DNA of 17,063 nt, taken from positions 1 through 17,063 of the forward strand of contig JAEOSP010000680.1 in assembly GCA_016840305.1 (NCBI GenBank). The letters run 5' to 3'. Shown in pieces: positions 1-7,831 of the stretch (the first letter of the stretch is position 1; every line of letters starts with the position of its first letter). Position numbers and translations under genes: made by a program. Source of the stretch: Candidatus Hodarchaeota archaeon (lineage in GTDB: Archaea; Asgardarchaeota; Heimdallarchaeia; Hodarchaeales; Hodarchaeaceae). Below the pieces are notes generated by a model. The model saw only the letters and a list, made by a program, of their open reading frames with translations. It was not told the DNA's origin and searched no databases.

Positions 1-512
1 TAGTCTCCTTTTCATCAGTTCAGAAATTTCTATTTATTCCCTATATTAATCCTCGTATTTTTAAAGTCTAGTGAAATAATATCAAACTTTTTAGAGCCGA
101 CAAAAAAGTACATACTTTTTATTTTAAGCCTTTTCTCCCTTAATTACACTTTTATCATACTGTTTTCAAATCTCTCACAAGGAAATCAACTTGTGTTAAA
201 TTTAACTGCTTCCTTCAGAATGGGTATTGAAATTCTATTAAGAACAATCTGAAAATAAACTGATTCAAAGATTATTAATCCCCAACTTTAATTCATGATA
301 ACTACTGTTTGTGTAGCGTTTTATAATAATATTAAGCTTAGCTCAAACGAGAAAAGATCAAAAAACTCATATTATAATCCCAAGAAACGAGTAAAATATC
401 AGAGTGAAAAAATAAATTAGGCAGGATTGTCATTATATTTATAGATAGTATGTCAATTGTTGCATATTAGAATAAGGTGTTAATCAGAAGAAACATATAA
501 CATTTATATGTA
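1..512. other. Gene-free A+T-rich stretch upstream of tRNA-Ser
   Basis: I see no open reading frame of useful length, no tRNA-like fold and no tandem repeat here. The sequence is strongly A+T-rich with scattered stops in all frames. The last 40 bases contain A/T-rich boxes that could include the tRNA promoter, but none sits cleanly at the usual archaeal TATA distance from the tRNA start, so no promoter is assigned. Confidence 0.5.
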
Positions 513-628
513 GCCGGGGTATTCTAGTCCGGTAGGAAGCATGCCTGGAAATAAAAAGACGGTATGAGCCATCTTTACTTTACAGCATGTGCTCTCTGAG
601 CTCGAGAGTTCAAATCTCTCCCCCGGCG
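513..628 (+). tRNA. tRNA-Ser(GGA) with a 33-nt intron
   Basis: A full class II tRNA fold can be read. The acceptor is GCCGGGG (513-519) with CCCCGGC (621-627) and discriminator G628. The D stem is 522-525 with 535-538, and the D loop contains GG. The anticodon stem is CATGC (540-544) with GCATG (585-589). The long variable arm is GCTC (591-594) with GAGC (598-601). The T stem is GAGAG (604-608) with CTCTC (616-620) around TTCAAAT. The anticodon 547-549 is GGA, which reads serine UCC/UCU codons. The long variable arm and G73 agree with a serine tRNA. The anticodon loop is interrupted after A37. The encoded 3' end has no CCA, as in many archaeal genes. Confidence 0.95.
551..583 (+). other. tRNA intron at position 37/38
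   Basis: The 33 bases between A550 (position 37) and A584 (position 38) must be removed to give a seven-base anticodon loop. Inside it, AAAGACGG (555-562) pairs with CCATCTTT (569-576) apart from one C-A mismatch, leaving a six-base loop. This gives the intron helix expected of a bulge-helix-bulge substrate for the archaeal splicing endonuclease. The exact cut sites are inferred from the canonical position. Confidence 0.85.
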
Positions 629-693
629 TTTTCACTAAATATTTTTGGGGTATTTCAGCATATTAAAATAAAAATATGTGTAAAAAATTATCA

Positions 694-718
694 GGAGAAG
701 ATCTCCAGTGATTTTTTT
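694..718 (+). terminator. Hairpin plus T tract downstream of tRNA-Ser
   Basis: GGAGA (694-698) pairs with TCTCC (702-706) around a three-base loop. Five bases later there is a run of seven T (712-718). The T run lies on the plus strand about 85 bases after the tRNA, so it could end the tRNA transcript. Archaeal termination mainly needs the T tract, so the hairpin may be incidental. Confidence 0.4.
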
Positions 719-726
719 GAAGTATC

Positions 727-866
727 GATGGGTAATAACCCTGCGAATGAATCCAATTAGCTGTTCGTAAGCATAATATAGGGTGGCCAAACTCCTTTTC
801 TACGAGAGGAGAATAGCTGAACAGTGAATCCTTTTAAGGATTAACCGTGAAAACTATTCATTCACA
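727..866 (+). ncRNA. Folded RNA or leader just upstream of rps13
   Basis: Several complementary segments nest here. They are: GGGT/ACCC (730-733/738-741); a closing helix GAATGAAT (745-752) with ATTCATTC (856-863); inside it CTGTTC (761-766) with GAACAG (819-824); CTCCT (792-796) with AGGAG (807-811); and a near-perfect palindrome (827-842). ACA (864-866) directly follows the closing helix, as in H/ACA guide RNAs, but the overall shape is larger and more branched than the usual archaeal H/ACA hairpin. It could instead be the 5' leader of the ribosomal operon, which starts 25 bases later, with a role in autoregulation. The folding was done by eye; family unknown. Confidence 0.35.
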
Positions 867-890
867 AATAGAATTTAGTAGGAATTTACT

Positions 891-1340
891 TTGGAATATA
901 ACCACCAATTAAGAATTGCTGGGGCAGACTGTCCAGGAAATTGGCTAGTAGCACATGCCATTACTAAAATACGTGGAATAGGCTATCGATTAGCTGCTCT
1001 GATTTGCCAAAAAGCTGAGATTGACCCCGAGATGCGATGTGGATACTTAACTGATGAAGAAATTCAGCATATTGAAGACATCGTCACTAATTGCTCTGCT
1101 TTCGGGATTCCCAATTGGATGTTGAATCGCCAGAAAGATATTGTTACTGGGGAAAACCTACATATCATCAGTAATGATTTAATCGATGTTATAAGACTTG
1201 ATGTCGAGAGAGAAAAGAAGGCTCGTTCTTATCGAGGAATTAGACATTATTTAGGATTACCAGTGCGTGGCCAGAGGACGAAAACATCCGGTCGCGGCGG
1301 AACAACTATTGGGGTTTCGAAGAAGAAATTGAAAAAGTGA
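891..1340 (+). CDS. rps13: Small ribosomal subunit protein uS13
   Basis: This is protein S13 of the 30S head, which contacts the large subunit and the P-site tRNA. The 149-residue product has the archaeal-length form. The N terminus carries the LRIAGAD...GN signature, then the helix-turn-helix stretch ITKIRGIGYRLA. Near the C terminus is the basic RNA-binding motif YRGIRHYLGLPVRGQRT followed by a K-rich tail. The start must be the TTG at 891: an in-frame stop (879-881) lies just upstream and no ATG or GTG is available before the conserved N terminus. A weak AGGA lies seven bases before it. It leads a tight operon with rps4 (10-bp gap) and rps11. The folded region upstream is a possible autoregulatory leader. 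Confidence 0.97.
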   Translation: MEYNHQLRIAGADCPGNWLVAHAITKIRGIGYRLAALICQKAEIDPEMRCGYLTDEEIQHIEDIVTNCSAFGIPNWMLNRQKDIVTGENLHIISNDLIDVIRLDVEREKKARSYRGIRHYLGLPVRGQRTKTSGRGGTTIGVSKKKLKK

Positions 1341-1350
1341 GGTTTAGACT

Positions 1351-1908
1351 ATGGGAGATCCAAGAAAGCTACGCAAGAAACTCGAAGGTCCACGACATCC
1401 ATTTAACAAAACTCGTATCGAAGAAGAAATGCTTTACATGGGGCGATTTGGGTTACGCAACAAAAAAGAGATCTGGAAAGCCCAAACAATATTACGAAAA
1501 TATCGATCCCGTGCAAGAGCTTCTTTAGCATTAGCAGAACAACAAAGAGAGAAGGAACGTCAATTATTATTGAAAAAGTTGTATAAAATGGGGATTATGG
1601 CAAATGAAGAGGGTTTAACTGACGATGTTCTATCTCTTACGGTAGATATGCTACTAAAAAGACGATTACAATCAGTTGTTCATGAATTAGGTTTAGCAAA
1701 TACTCCTTGGCAATCTCGCCAAATGATAACCCATGGACATATAGCAATCAACGGTAAAAAAGTGAACACGCCAAGTTACCATGTTAAACGCGGAGAAGAA
1801 GAATTCATCGGATATTCACCGAGCTCTCCTTATAATGACTCTGCACATCCTGCTTTAACTGTCCCGACTGCAAGAACTCCTCAAAAAGCACCCGAAGAAG
1901 AAGATTAA
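1351..1908 (+). CDS. rps4: Small ribosomal subunit protein uS4
   Basis: This is protein S4, a primary 16S rRNA binder that nucleates the 30S body. The 185-residue product starts MGDPRKLRKKLEGPRHPF, the usual archaeal N terminus, followed by the basic helical region. The S4 RNA-binding domain spans about residues 100-160 (RRLQSVVHELGLA...SRQMITHGHIAINGKKV). The last 30 or so residues form a proline- and acid-rich tail ending in EEED. The ATG at 1351 is preceded by GAGGT (1339-1343), which overlaps the rps13 stop, so the two genes are probably translationally linked. It sits between rps13 and rps11 as in most archaea. Confidence 0.97.
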   Translation: MGDPRKLRKKLEGPRHPFNKTRIEEEMLYMGRFGLRNKKEIWKAQTILRKYRSRARASLALAEQQREKERQLLLKKLYKMGIMANEEGLTDDVLSLTVDMLLKRRLQSVVHELGLANTPWQSRQMITHGHIAINGKKVNTPSYHVKRGEEEFIGYSPSSPYNDSAHPALTVPTARTPQKAPEEED

Positions 1909-1940
1909 TTTCAATTCTACGTACAAAATAGGTAATGAAA

Positions 1941-2342
1941 ATGTCTAAACAATCAAAAACTCCATCTATGGGCATCGCTCACATTTTGAGCTCTTATAAC
2001 AATACTATCATAACATTAACCGATATGACAGGTGCAGAAACAATCGCAAAATCTTCTGGTGGTCAAGTAGTCAGAGCGGATCGAAATCAGTCATCTCCTT
2101 ATGCTGCTATGAAAGTAGGGCATGAAATTGCTAGAATTGCGAAGGAAAAAGGATTGAGAAAAATAGTTGTTAAAGTTAGGGCTCCTGGTGGATCTGGAGC
2201 CCGAAATCCTGGACCTGGTGCACAAGCTGCAATTCGTGCTATTGCTAGATCAGGCCTTCAAATTACTCGTATAGAAGAAGTAACTCCCATTCCACATGAT
2301 AGTACTCGTCAAAAAGGTGGTAGACGAGGAAGAAGAGTTTAG
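1941..2342 (+). CDS. rps11: Small ribosomal subunit protein uS11
   Basis: This is protein S11 of the 30S platform, near the mRNA exit and E site. The product is about 133 residues and has the family signature: [18 protein letters not shown], a glycine-rich loop ([11 protein letters not shown]), the [25 protein letters not shown] core, and the end [16 protein letters not shown]. Two close ATGs exist. I chose 1941 because GGT(AATG) at 1931 is then seven bases upstream, while for the ATG at 1935 it would be almost adjacent; the difference is two residues. In many archaea rpoD and rpl18e follow, but here a T-rich tract and a converging gene follow instead. Confidence 0.97.
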   Translation: MSKQSKTPSMGIAHILSSYNNTIITLTDMTGAETIAKSSGGQVVRADRNQSSPYAAMKVGHEIARIAKEKGLRKIVVKVRAPGGSGARNPGPGAQAAIRAIARSGLQITRIEEVTPIPHDSTRQKGGRRGRRV

Positions 2343-2350
2343 GGATATTA

Positions 2351-2376
2351 TCTTTCCTTTTTTTAATTATTTCTTT
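2351..2376 (+). terminator. T-rich termination tract after rps11
   Basis: The stretch begins nine bases after the rps11 stop and is nearly all T with a few A and C, including an uninterrupted run of seven. Such tracts end transcription by archaeal RNA polymerase. No strong hairpin precedes it. It also separates the ribosomal operon from the converging cbf5 gene. Confidence 0.5.
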
Positions 2377-2454
2377 TAGGATTTCCCTTAACTGGTAAAT
2401 AAGTTATTTGGAAAATAATTTAAATAAAAGAAGTCAAGGACTACTTACTTCAGG

Positions 2455-3432
2455 TTATTCTAAGGATTTCCAGGAGGAGGGGTAGGTTTCTTTTTCCATA
2501 AATACTGCGATAGGCCGTGCACATATCCCATTTTTCAGTTCAGAAATTTTCTTACTTGTCATCAACCCTTTAGCTAACGCTACTAATTCACCTTTCATTG
2601 TAAAAATAGCAATTGTTATATTCTTGTCAATGTCTTTTGAGAACTGAACTATTCCTGGAATTGTTAATGAGGCACCGTGGCAGATAGCGCCAACTGCTGA
2701 ATCACGAATATAAATATGGGGCATATTCTCACAGATTACTTCAATTGGTTGTATAATTTTCCGAATCGGTAGCTCATCACCGTTTTCTTGAAAATAATAC
2801 CAAGCATCGTTTAAATCCTGAAGCGTAGAGCAAGATTCAACATGAAATGGCCCTGTACGAGAACGTCGTAATTCATGCATGTGTGCTCCAGTTCCTAATA
2901 TTAGGCCAATATCATGACACAATTTCCGAATATAAGTTCCAGCAGCACATTCAATTAGTAATAAGGAAAACAGAGAGTTCATGTGTTCGAGTAATTCAAG
3001 TCGATATATTTTACGGACACGTAATTGCCTTTTAACGTTACTTCTAACTGGAGGAGTTTGATAGATTTTCCCACGGAAATTCTCAAGTACTTCTTCTACT
3101 TTTTCACGAGTTTGAGGTGAATGTAATTTCATCACACAAATATATTCTTTTCCTGCAGGGAGTAATACCTGCAAAGCTCTTGTGGCACGCCCCAAAGCTA
3201 CTGGTAAACAGCCAGTAACAGAGGGATCTAATGTACCTCCATGACCAGCTTTATTAATACCAAGAATTTGTTTTACCCATGCTGATACTTCATGAGACGT
3301 TGGATTAGCTGGTTTATCTAGGTTTATTATTCCTAAATTAAGTAAATCAGTAACAGACCTATCTTCAGGAGGGGTACCATAGTTAGGGTTGGTTTGGTAA
3401 TTATGGACCTTGACAAAAAGAGGGGATTTCAT
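2455..3432 (-). CDS. cbf5: tRNA/rRNA pseudouridine synthase Cbf5 (TruB family)
   Basis: This is the catalytic subunit of archaeal H/ACA ribonucleoproteins (with Nop10, Gar1 and L7Ae); it can also form pseudouridine 55 in tRNA. The 325-residue product has an N-terminal extension, then the TruB core. Motif I is GIINLDKPANPTSHEV (about 34-49) and the catalytic loop is GHGGTLDPSVTGCLPVALG with Asp69. IECAAGTYIRKLCHDIG follows, then MHELRRSRTGPF. The C terminus (about 245-320) is a PUA domain (AVGAICHGASLTIPGI...ALAKGLM). The length is normal for Cbf5. The ATG at 3432 lies 29 bases after rpl14e on the same strand, the common archaeal pairing. It converges with rps11, although the five genes usually run the same way. 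Confidence 0.95.
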   Translation of the reverse strand: MKSPLFVKVHNYQTNPNYGTPPEDRSVTDLLNLGIINLDKPANPTSHEVSAWVKQILGINKAGHGGTLDPSVTGCLPVALGRATRALQVLLPAGKEYICVMKLHSPQTREKVEEVLENFRGKIYQTPPVRSNVKRQLRVRKIYRLELLEHMNSLFSLLLIECAAGTYIRKLCHDIGLILGTGAHMHELRRSRTGPFHVESCSTLQDLNDAWYYFQENGDELPIRKIIQPIEVICENMPHIYIRDSAVGAICHGASLTIPGIVQFSKDIDKNITIAIFTMKGELVALAKGLMTSKKISELKNGICARPIAVFMEKETYPSSWKSLE

Positions 3433-3461
3433 AATACCAATCCCAATAGTTGATAAAAGGA

Positions 3462-3740
3462 TTAGAGGATAATTTGAAGAGGTGATTCTATTTCCTTTTT
3501 AAGATCAGCTTTCTCTATCGCTTTCTGAATTGCCTCATCTTTTGCGCCCCTTTTTATATTTACTACATTAGGTAATGGGCGTAGGTGTTTAATATTACAA
3601 CGACGTCGTTTAATTGGAGATACTCCACCTCCAGAGATCAAAACAAAGTTCTGATCTACTAAATCAACGACTACTGCTTTCATCATCGCTTCTCGACCGA
3701 CAGTTTTAACTATAACTCTTCCAACTTCAATAGCAGCCAT
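3462..3740 (-). CDS. rpl14e: Large ribosomal subunit protein eL14
   Basis: This is a 50S protein shared by eukaryotes and many archaea and absent from bacteria. The product has about 92 residues. It opens with a KOW-like beta barrel (IEVGRVIVKTVGREAMMKAVVVDLVDQNFVLISG), then the basic segment SPIKRRRCNIKHLRPLPNVVNI and a short helical C terminus. An in-frame TTG lies one codon earlier (3743), but the ATG at 3740 is the more likely start. It is the first gene of the minus-strand rpl14e-cbf5 pair. A large hairpin (3784-3840) lies about 45 bases upstream. Confidence 0.93.
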   Translation of the reverse strand: MAAIEVGRVIVKTVGREAMMKAVVVDLVDQNFVLISGGGVSPIKRRRCNIKHLRPLPNVVNIKRGAKDEAIQKAIEKADLKKEIESPLQIIL

Positions 3741-4557
3741 CAATGATCAATCCATTTGTTAGATTACGCATCAACTAATAATAAAGCAGAAAATTCTCAC
3801 AATTGCATACATGAACGGAAATATGCGTTCGTTTCTGCTTAAATTCAATTGTTGCCTCTTTTGAGTATAATTCATATAACTTTCCAAGACTCAAAATGGG
3901 TAAATAATTCAAGAATGTCAGAAATTCTACTATCAATAATCTAGGATGAATATTTTGGACGAATGATTATAAAGATTTTTAATTTTGGATTTATGATCAA
4001 AATTTTAATTCATTAGATTAATAGTTTCTCTTAAACTGTCTGTTCAGTTCACAAGGTATACACAGCTGAATATTATTATGAATAATGAAATATTTCTTAG
4101 ACCCCTTAATCTTGTATTAGGATTTTTCATTCAGAAATTCCAGAAATATGGGACTGAAATCGTAGTATATCAAGGTCAAGGAGCCCTAAACTCGATGCTG
4201 AGAAAGTATTTGAGGAGATCGTTTTACTCTCACATTGCTAATCTAAAAAACTCTATAGTAAAAGGTTCAAAAAAACCTTAGAAATTAAACTCACCCCAAA
4301 TTCTAGTTGATAGGACAAGAACAGAGTTGTCTAAGTAGTGAATACCGATTGAAAAAGTCAATGAAATCAACAATAACTTCAAAGGGGGCAATCTAACTTG
4401 ATTGATTCAAAATATTTTTTTTAGGAGGTTATAAGGGAAAAAATCCTTCTTTTTATGTCTACTTCCTGAATTTCAAGAACAAATCTCTTAGAGATCCTCA
4501 AGAATAATAGCTGTTCTGGATCGTATTTAATAACAATCATATTCAAAGTGATGGCAC
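3741..4557. other. Gene-poor spacer between ribosomal genes and tnpB1
   Basis: About 800 A+T-rich bases divide the core genes from the accessory region. A 67-codon frame (4078-4281, plus) lacks any recognisable motif and a ribosome-binding site, and I do not call it a gene. Apart from the hairpin listed separately I found no repeat. The spacer must contain the promoter for rpl14e-cbf5 and may contain the left end of the element carrying tnpB1, but no end could be placed. Confidence 0.5.
3784..3840. repeat. 57-base two-part hairpin upstream of rpl14e
   Basis: AAGCAGAAA (3784-3792) is the perfect inverted complement of TTTCTGCTT (3832-3840). Inside, GAACG (3813-3817) pairs with CGTTC (3826-3830), next to the outer helix on one side and 20 bases from it on the other. 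An alternative inner pairing is GCATA with TATGC. It could be an RNA element in the rpl14e leader on the minus strand, a small RNA, or a subterminal hairpin of a mobile element. No family recognised. Confidence 0.4.
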
Positions 4558-5799
4558 TTGAATAAACAGGAGAGAGTATTCAGAACAGAGCGGATTTGGT
4601 TAAAATCAACAAAGCAACTCAGGCAGCTATGTCACATATCAAAGAATTTGTATAATGAAGCAAATTATCTAGTCAGACAGGCTTATTTTAAACAAAAGAA
4701 AGGGTACCAAACATATCAGTTTCGAGATAAACTAACCAATTCCTCCAATTATCAGCAATTACCTGATAATACAGCAAAAAAGGTACTTTGGCATGTGGAC
4801 AAGGCTTGGAAGTCTTTTTTTGAGGCACATGCTGATTGGAATGTAAACCCAGATAAATATCTTGCTCAACCACGAATTCCAAAATACAAATTTAAAAATG
4901 GCCAATTTCAAATAACCTTTGCTAAAAACCAGGTTTCTTATGCAAACGGTCTGCTATTATTACCTCAAAATACAGGTGTCCAAGTTAAACCACGACTAAC
5001 CTCTCCTTCATCCCTCTTAGGTGTAAGAATCATACCTAGAGGGGTGGGGTATATACTAGAAATCCTCTACGCTAAATATGTCCCAAGTGCTCCGAATTAT
5101 CCTCCTCGTCATGTAATCGGGATAGATATTGGTCTCACAAACCTCATAACCATGGTAAATAACATTGGTGAACCGCCAATTGTCATAAAGGGTGGGGTTG
5201 TGAAATCCATTAATCACTACTATAATAAAGAACGAGCACGCTTACAAAGTATTTATGCCAGGTATTACATCAAGATAGGACAAAAGATGAAAAAATTATC
5301 CGAGAAACGAAACCGTAAAATGGATAACTATTTCCATGAAGCCAGTCGGTTCATTATCAATTGGTGTGTAAAAAATAACATTGATACAATAGTGATTGGC
5401 CGAAACAAATATTGGAAACAGCAAATAAACCTTGGAAAGAGAATCAATCAAAGCTTTGTCGATGTTCCTTTTGGTCGGTTAATCCACATAATTCAGTACA
5501 AAGCTCAAGATGCAGGAATTCGCGTTTTATTACCCCGCGAAGATTATACGAGCAAATGCAGTTTCTTAGATAGAGAAGAAATAACAAAAAAGCCACAATA
5601 TTTAGGTGAAAGAAGTTCTAGAGGATTGTACTGTTCAAAGAATGGAATAATGATCAATAGCGATGTCAATGGGGCATATAATATTATCACAAAAGAAGTC
5701 CCGAACGCTTTTTCCCAGTGGGAGACCGCTGACGGGATAAAGGGTGTATGGTTACACCCAGTCAGATGGAAAACGGTTGAACAGCCAATCGTGGCATGA
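4558..5799 (+). CDS. tnpB: TnpB/OrfB-family RNA-guided nuclease (IS605-type), variant active site
   Basis: TnpB proteins are RNA-guided DNA nucleases of IS200/IS605-type elements. The 413-residue product is close to full length. The N-terminal part (WLKSTKQLRQLCHISKNLYNEAN) is the usual TnpB wedge/REC region. The RuvC domain begins at VIGIDIGLTNL (Asp190). The second motif reads TIVIGRNKYWKQ, with Gly281 where canonical TnpB has the catalytic Glu. An acidic residue instead appears at REDYTSKCSF (Glu328). The last catalytic Asp is 369 in NSDVNGAYNI. The zinc-ribbon cysteines are reduced to C334 and C359. This matches a widespread TnpB branch with a relocated glutamate, so it need not be dead. 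The start is TTG 4558; homology to the second copy begins at residue 7. No tnpA lies nearby. Confidence 0.93.
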   Translation: MNKQERVFRTERIWLKSTKQLRQLCHISKNLYNEANYLVRQAYFKQKKGYQTYQFRDKLTNSSNYQQLPDNTAKKVLWHVDKAWKSFFEAHADWNVNPDKYLAQPRIPKYKFKNGQFQITFAKNQVSYANGLLLLPQNTGVQVKPRLTSPSSLLGVRIIPRGVGYILEILYAKYVPSAPNYPPRHVIGIDIGLTNLITMVNNIGEPPIVIKGGVVKSINHYYNKERARLQSIYARYYIKIGQKMKKLSEKRNRKMDNYFHEASRFIINWCVKNNIDTIVIGRNKYWKQQINLGKRINQSFVDVPFGRLIHIIQYKAQDAGIRVLLPREDYTSKCSFLDREEITKKPQYLGERSSRGLYCSKNGIMINSDVNGAYNIITKEVPNAFSQWETADGIKGVWLHPVRWKTVEQPIVA

Positions 5800-5815
5800 T
5801 ATCTGATAAAAACGG
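5700..5815 (+). ncRNA. Candidate omega RNA at the tnpB1 3' end
   Basis: TnpB guide RNAs usually overlap the end of the gene and the right end of the element. Here the last 100 bases of tnpB1 contain a strong hairpin, GGGTGTA (5742-5748) with TACACCC (5753-5759) and loop TGGT. It lies in the codons of the conserved DGIKG..LHPVR tail. The 3' end and guide cannot be placed by eye, so the limits are approximate. Confidence 0.4.
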
Positions 5816-5953
5816 ATTAATTACATAATTAGCCTGTTATAACTAGTTTATATATTTTTCGACCTAATCGAGGCCATAATAATTCTCCTTTATTCTCTAT
5901 CAGGCGATTCCTCCCATTAAAACCAAGTTCTACACACAATCCTTCTTTTCGAA

Positions 5954-5960
5954 TATAAAA
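5954..5960 (+). promoter_or_regulatory. TATA box of the helicase-phosphoesterase unit
   Basis: TATAAAA is preceded by a TTTTCGAA stretch. An archaeal start site would fall about 25 bases downstream, near 5980-5985. That leaves the ATG at 5990 only a few bases into the transcript, as for a leaderless or short-leader message, and makes the in-frame TTG at 5981 a poor start. Confidence 0.5.
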
Positions 5961-5989
5961 AGGAAATTCACTAATCATTATTGAGAACA

Positions 5990-7801
5990 ATGGTAGAAAG
6001 TGATCATTATCCTAAAGTTACTGATTGTAATGATTGTCCTTCATTTCATGTGAGGATTGTGAAAACATCTCGGAAACAACCTCAGGCAGAAAAATCACCA
6101 GAATCAGATGTTAAAAAGGTAAGATCAATAAAATTCCCAACTATCATTACAACAGCTGGCTATGGACCTGGTGAGGAGGAATATCCCGATCTTAAGCATA
6201 CTGATATTTTTAGAACAGTTCCTATGAAAAAATCAAAGAAATTAGACAAACTACGTCGTCCTCAACTTACATTACAGCAGCTATTTCAGTCTGAAGACAA
6301 AAATGTTATTCTTTTAGGAGACCCAGGGCATGGAAAAACAGAAGAAGGTATGTTATTCTCGATAGATGAAGTAAATGGGAGTCAGAAAAGGTATATATTA
6401 TCCTTCATTACTGGAAAAGGAGGAGGATATACACAACAACAGAAATTCAATAAATTCAGTCGTATGTTAACAGGGGGGGAACTAAAATATCAATTATATC
6501 ATCGAGACTTAGCTGAACAGAAACCTTTGATCCGGAAAGGAGATCGTCCCTATTCTATGCTAGGGATTACACCGTTGACTTACATTGGTACTTTAACCCA
6601 CTTTATTACCCATCCAATTGGGGACCAACAAACGGCAAAATATGAAAGTGATGATCCTGAATGGGCTCGTACACTACTCAAACCTCATTTCATCTTTATT
6701 GATGAGGTGGATTCATTTTCAGTCTCTATTATGGGTTTTCTAATTCCAATCATTCGTGTGTTTAAGTGGTTTAATCCGTTTGTTAAGGTGATTCTTGCTT
6801 CAGCTACCTTGGGAAACCCACATGAGATTGCTAAGCGCTTTTTCGGTCCTGAAGAACAATATGAAATTGTAAAGGGGACAGGTCGTCGTGGTCCGTTGAC
6901 TATAAGAATTCACTATGAAGATAAGTCAAAAGAAATCCTTTACCAAAAGTTACAAGAATGGAATACAGATATGGAAGTCGAGGCCACTAGATATGCACAG
7001 GTAGACAACTACACACCTAAAAAAAGGTTTTTTTTCTTTGATCATAAAATAGCCCACAATTTTTTACAAGCTACTAAAAAGATATCACAACACTTTGGTA
7101 TATGTCACGGATGGTTGAATTTCGATGAAATTGTGCAAATAGCTAAACAATTTCGGGCTGATCCGATGATGATGGGACTAGCCACCACTTCTATGCTTTT
7201 AACATCATTTGATACACCCAATATTAATCGGAGTCTCTGGTATGGAATCCCTCAAACCCCACGGGATAATGTTCAGCTGTTAGGGAGAATTAACCGTAAT
7301 CCCAATCAACAAGGAGAGATCGACATTATTTTACGTGCTTTTAATTCTTACGAGGCTCAACTGACCCAACCTGAAAAATTTGAGGAATTTCTAAAACTCT
7401 TGAGTCAGCCACCTGACATTCCACGAATCCAACCATGGTTTACGACTGAAACATTAAAACTAACCATCCTATGGGGATTACTTGTGGGGATGACTGTAGG
7501 TTATAGTGATGGTTTTTCAGAGGTTCTAAACCATATTAAGGACGATTTTTTACACTTTAAAGATCAAGAATTTCTTCAGCAACAATTACAAACCGTATGT
7601 TGGGAGCTAGGAGTAGAAGGATATATCAATTATAATGACGATGGAAAACTGGTTCCCACTCAAATGACGAAGGAATGGATATTTGAGCGTGTAAGAATAG
7701 AGGAAAATCCTTCCTATAACGTCATTGTACAGAGGGGAAATAAGAAGAAGAAGTTAGGTACCATTGAGTACCAGAATCTCATCAGACATTGTCTGGTATG
7801 A
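5990..7801 (+). CDS. SF2-type helicase/ATPase of the accessory island
   Basis: This is probably an ATP-driven DNA translocase or helicase. Numbered from the in-frame TTG at 5981 (606 residues), Walker A is GDPGHGKTEEG (113-123). Motif II is IDEVDSF with DEVD at 241-244. Motif III is SATLGNP (274-280). A second RecA-like lobe contains GLATTSMLLTSFDTPNI (399-415, motif V) and QLLGRINRNP (432-441, motif VI with its arginine). The first 100 residues and the last 100 or so match nothing I recognise; the N terminus has a CNDC pair. I start it at ATG 5990 because of the promoter position. It is 30 bases from the metallophosphoesterase gene, so the two are probably one transcript. By analogy with Cas3 or nuclease-helicase pairs it may feed DNA to its neighbour; that is inference. 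The exact helicase family is uncertain. Confidence 0.8.
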   Translation: MVESDHYPKVTDCNDCPSFHVRIVKTSRKQPQAEKSPESDVKKVRSIKFPTIITTAGYGPGEEEYPDLKHTDIFRTVPMKKSKKLDKLRRPQLTLQQLFQSEDKNVILLGDPGHGKTEEGMLFSIDEVNGSQKRYILSFITGKGGGYTQQQKFNKFSRMLTGGELKYQLYHRDLAEQKPLIRKGDRPYSMLGITPLTYIGTLTHFITHPIGDQQTAKYESDDPEWARTLLKPHFIFIDEVDSFSVSIMGFLIPIIRVFKWFNPFVKVILASATLGNPHEIAKRFFGPEEQYEIVKGTGRRGPLTIRIHYEDKSKEILYQKLQEWNTDMEVEATRYAQVDNYTPKKRFFFFDHKIAHNFLQATKKISQHFGICHGWLNFDEIVQIAKQFRADPMMMGLATTSMLLTSFDTPNINRSLWYGIPQTPRDNVQLLGRINRNPNQQGEIDIILRAFNSYEAQLTQPEKFEEFLKLLSQPPDIPRIQPWFTTETLKLTILWGLLVGMTVGYSDGFSEVLNHIKDDFLHFKDQEFLQQQLQTVCWELGVEGYINYNDDGKLVPTQMTKEWIFERVRIEENPSYNVIVQRGNKKKKLGTIEYQNLIRHCLV

Positions 7802-7831
7802 CAGTACCTTTACTGGAAGGGGAAAAATTAT

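Noticed and set aside
1337..1528. Frame overlapping rps4 in another register
   Set aside because: It is a shadow of the well-supported rps4 gene.
14..2550. A 15-base match between the left edge and cbf5 (TCAGTTCAGAAATTT near 15 and 2536)
   Set aside because: It is short and A+T-rich, lies within coding sequence at one copy, and has no matching extension. It is most likely chance.
4078..4281. 67-codon plus-strand frame in the spacer before tnpB1
   Set aside because: It has no recognisable motif, no ribosome-binding site and no neighbour to couple with. In such A+T-rich DNA a frame of this size can arise by chance.
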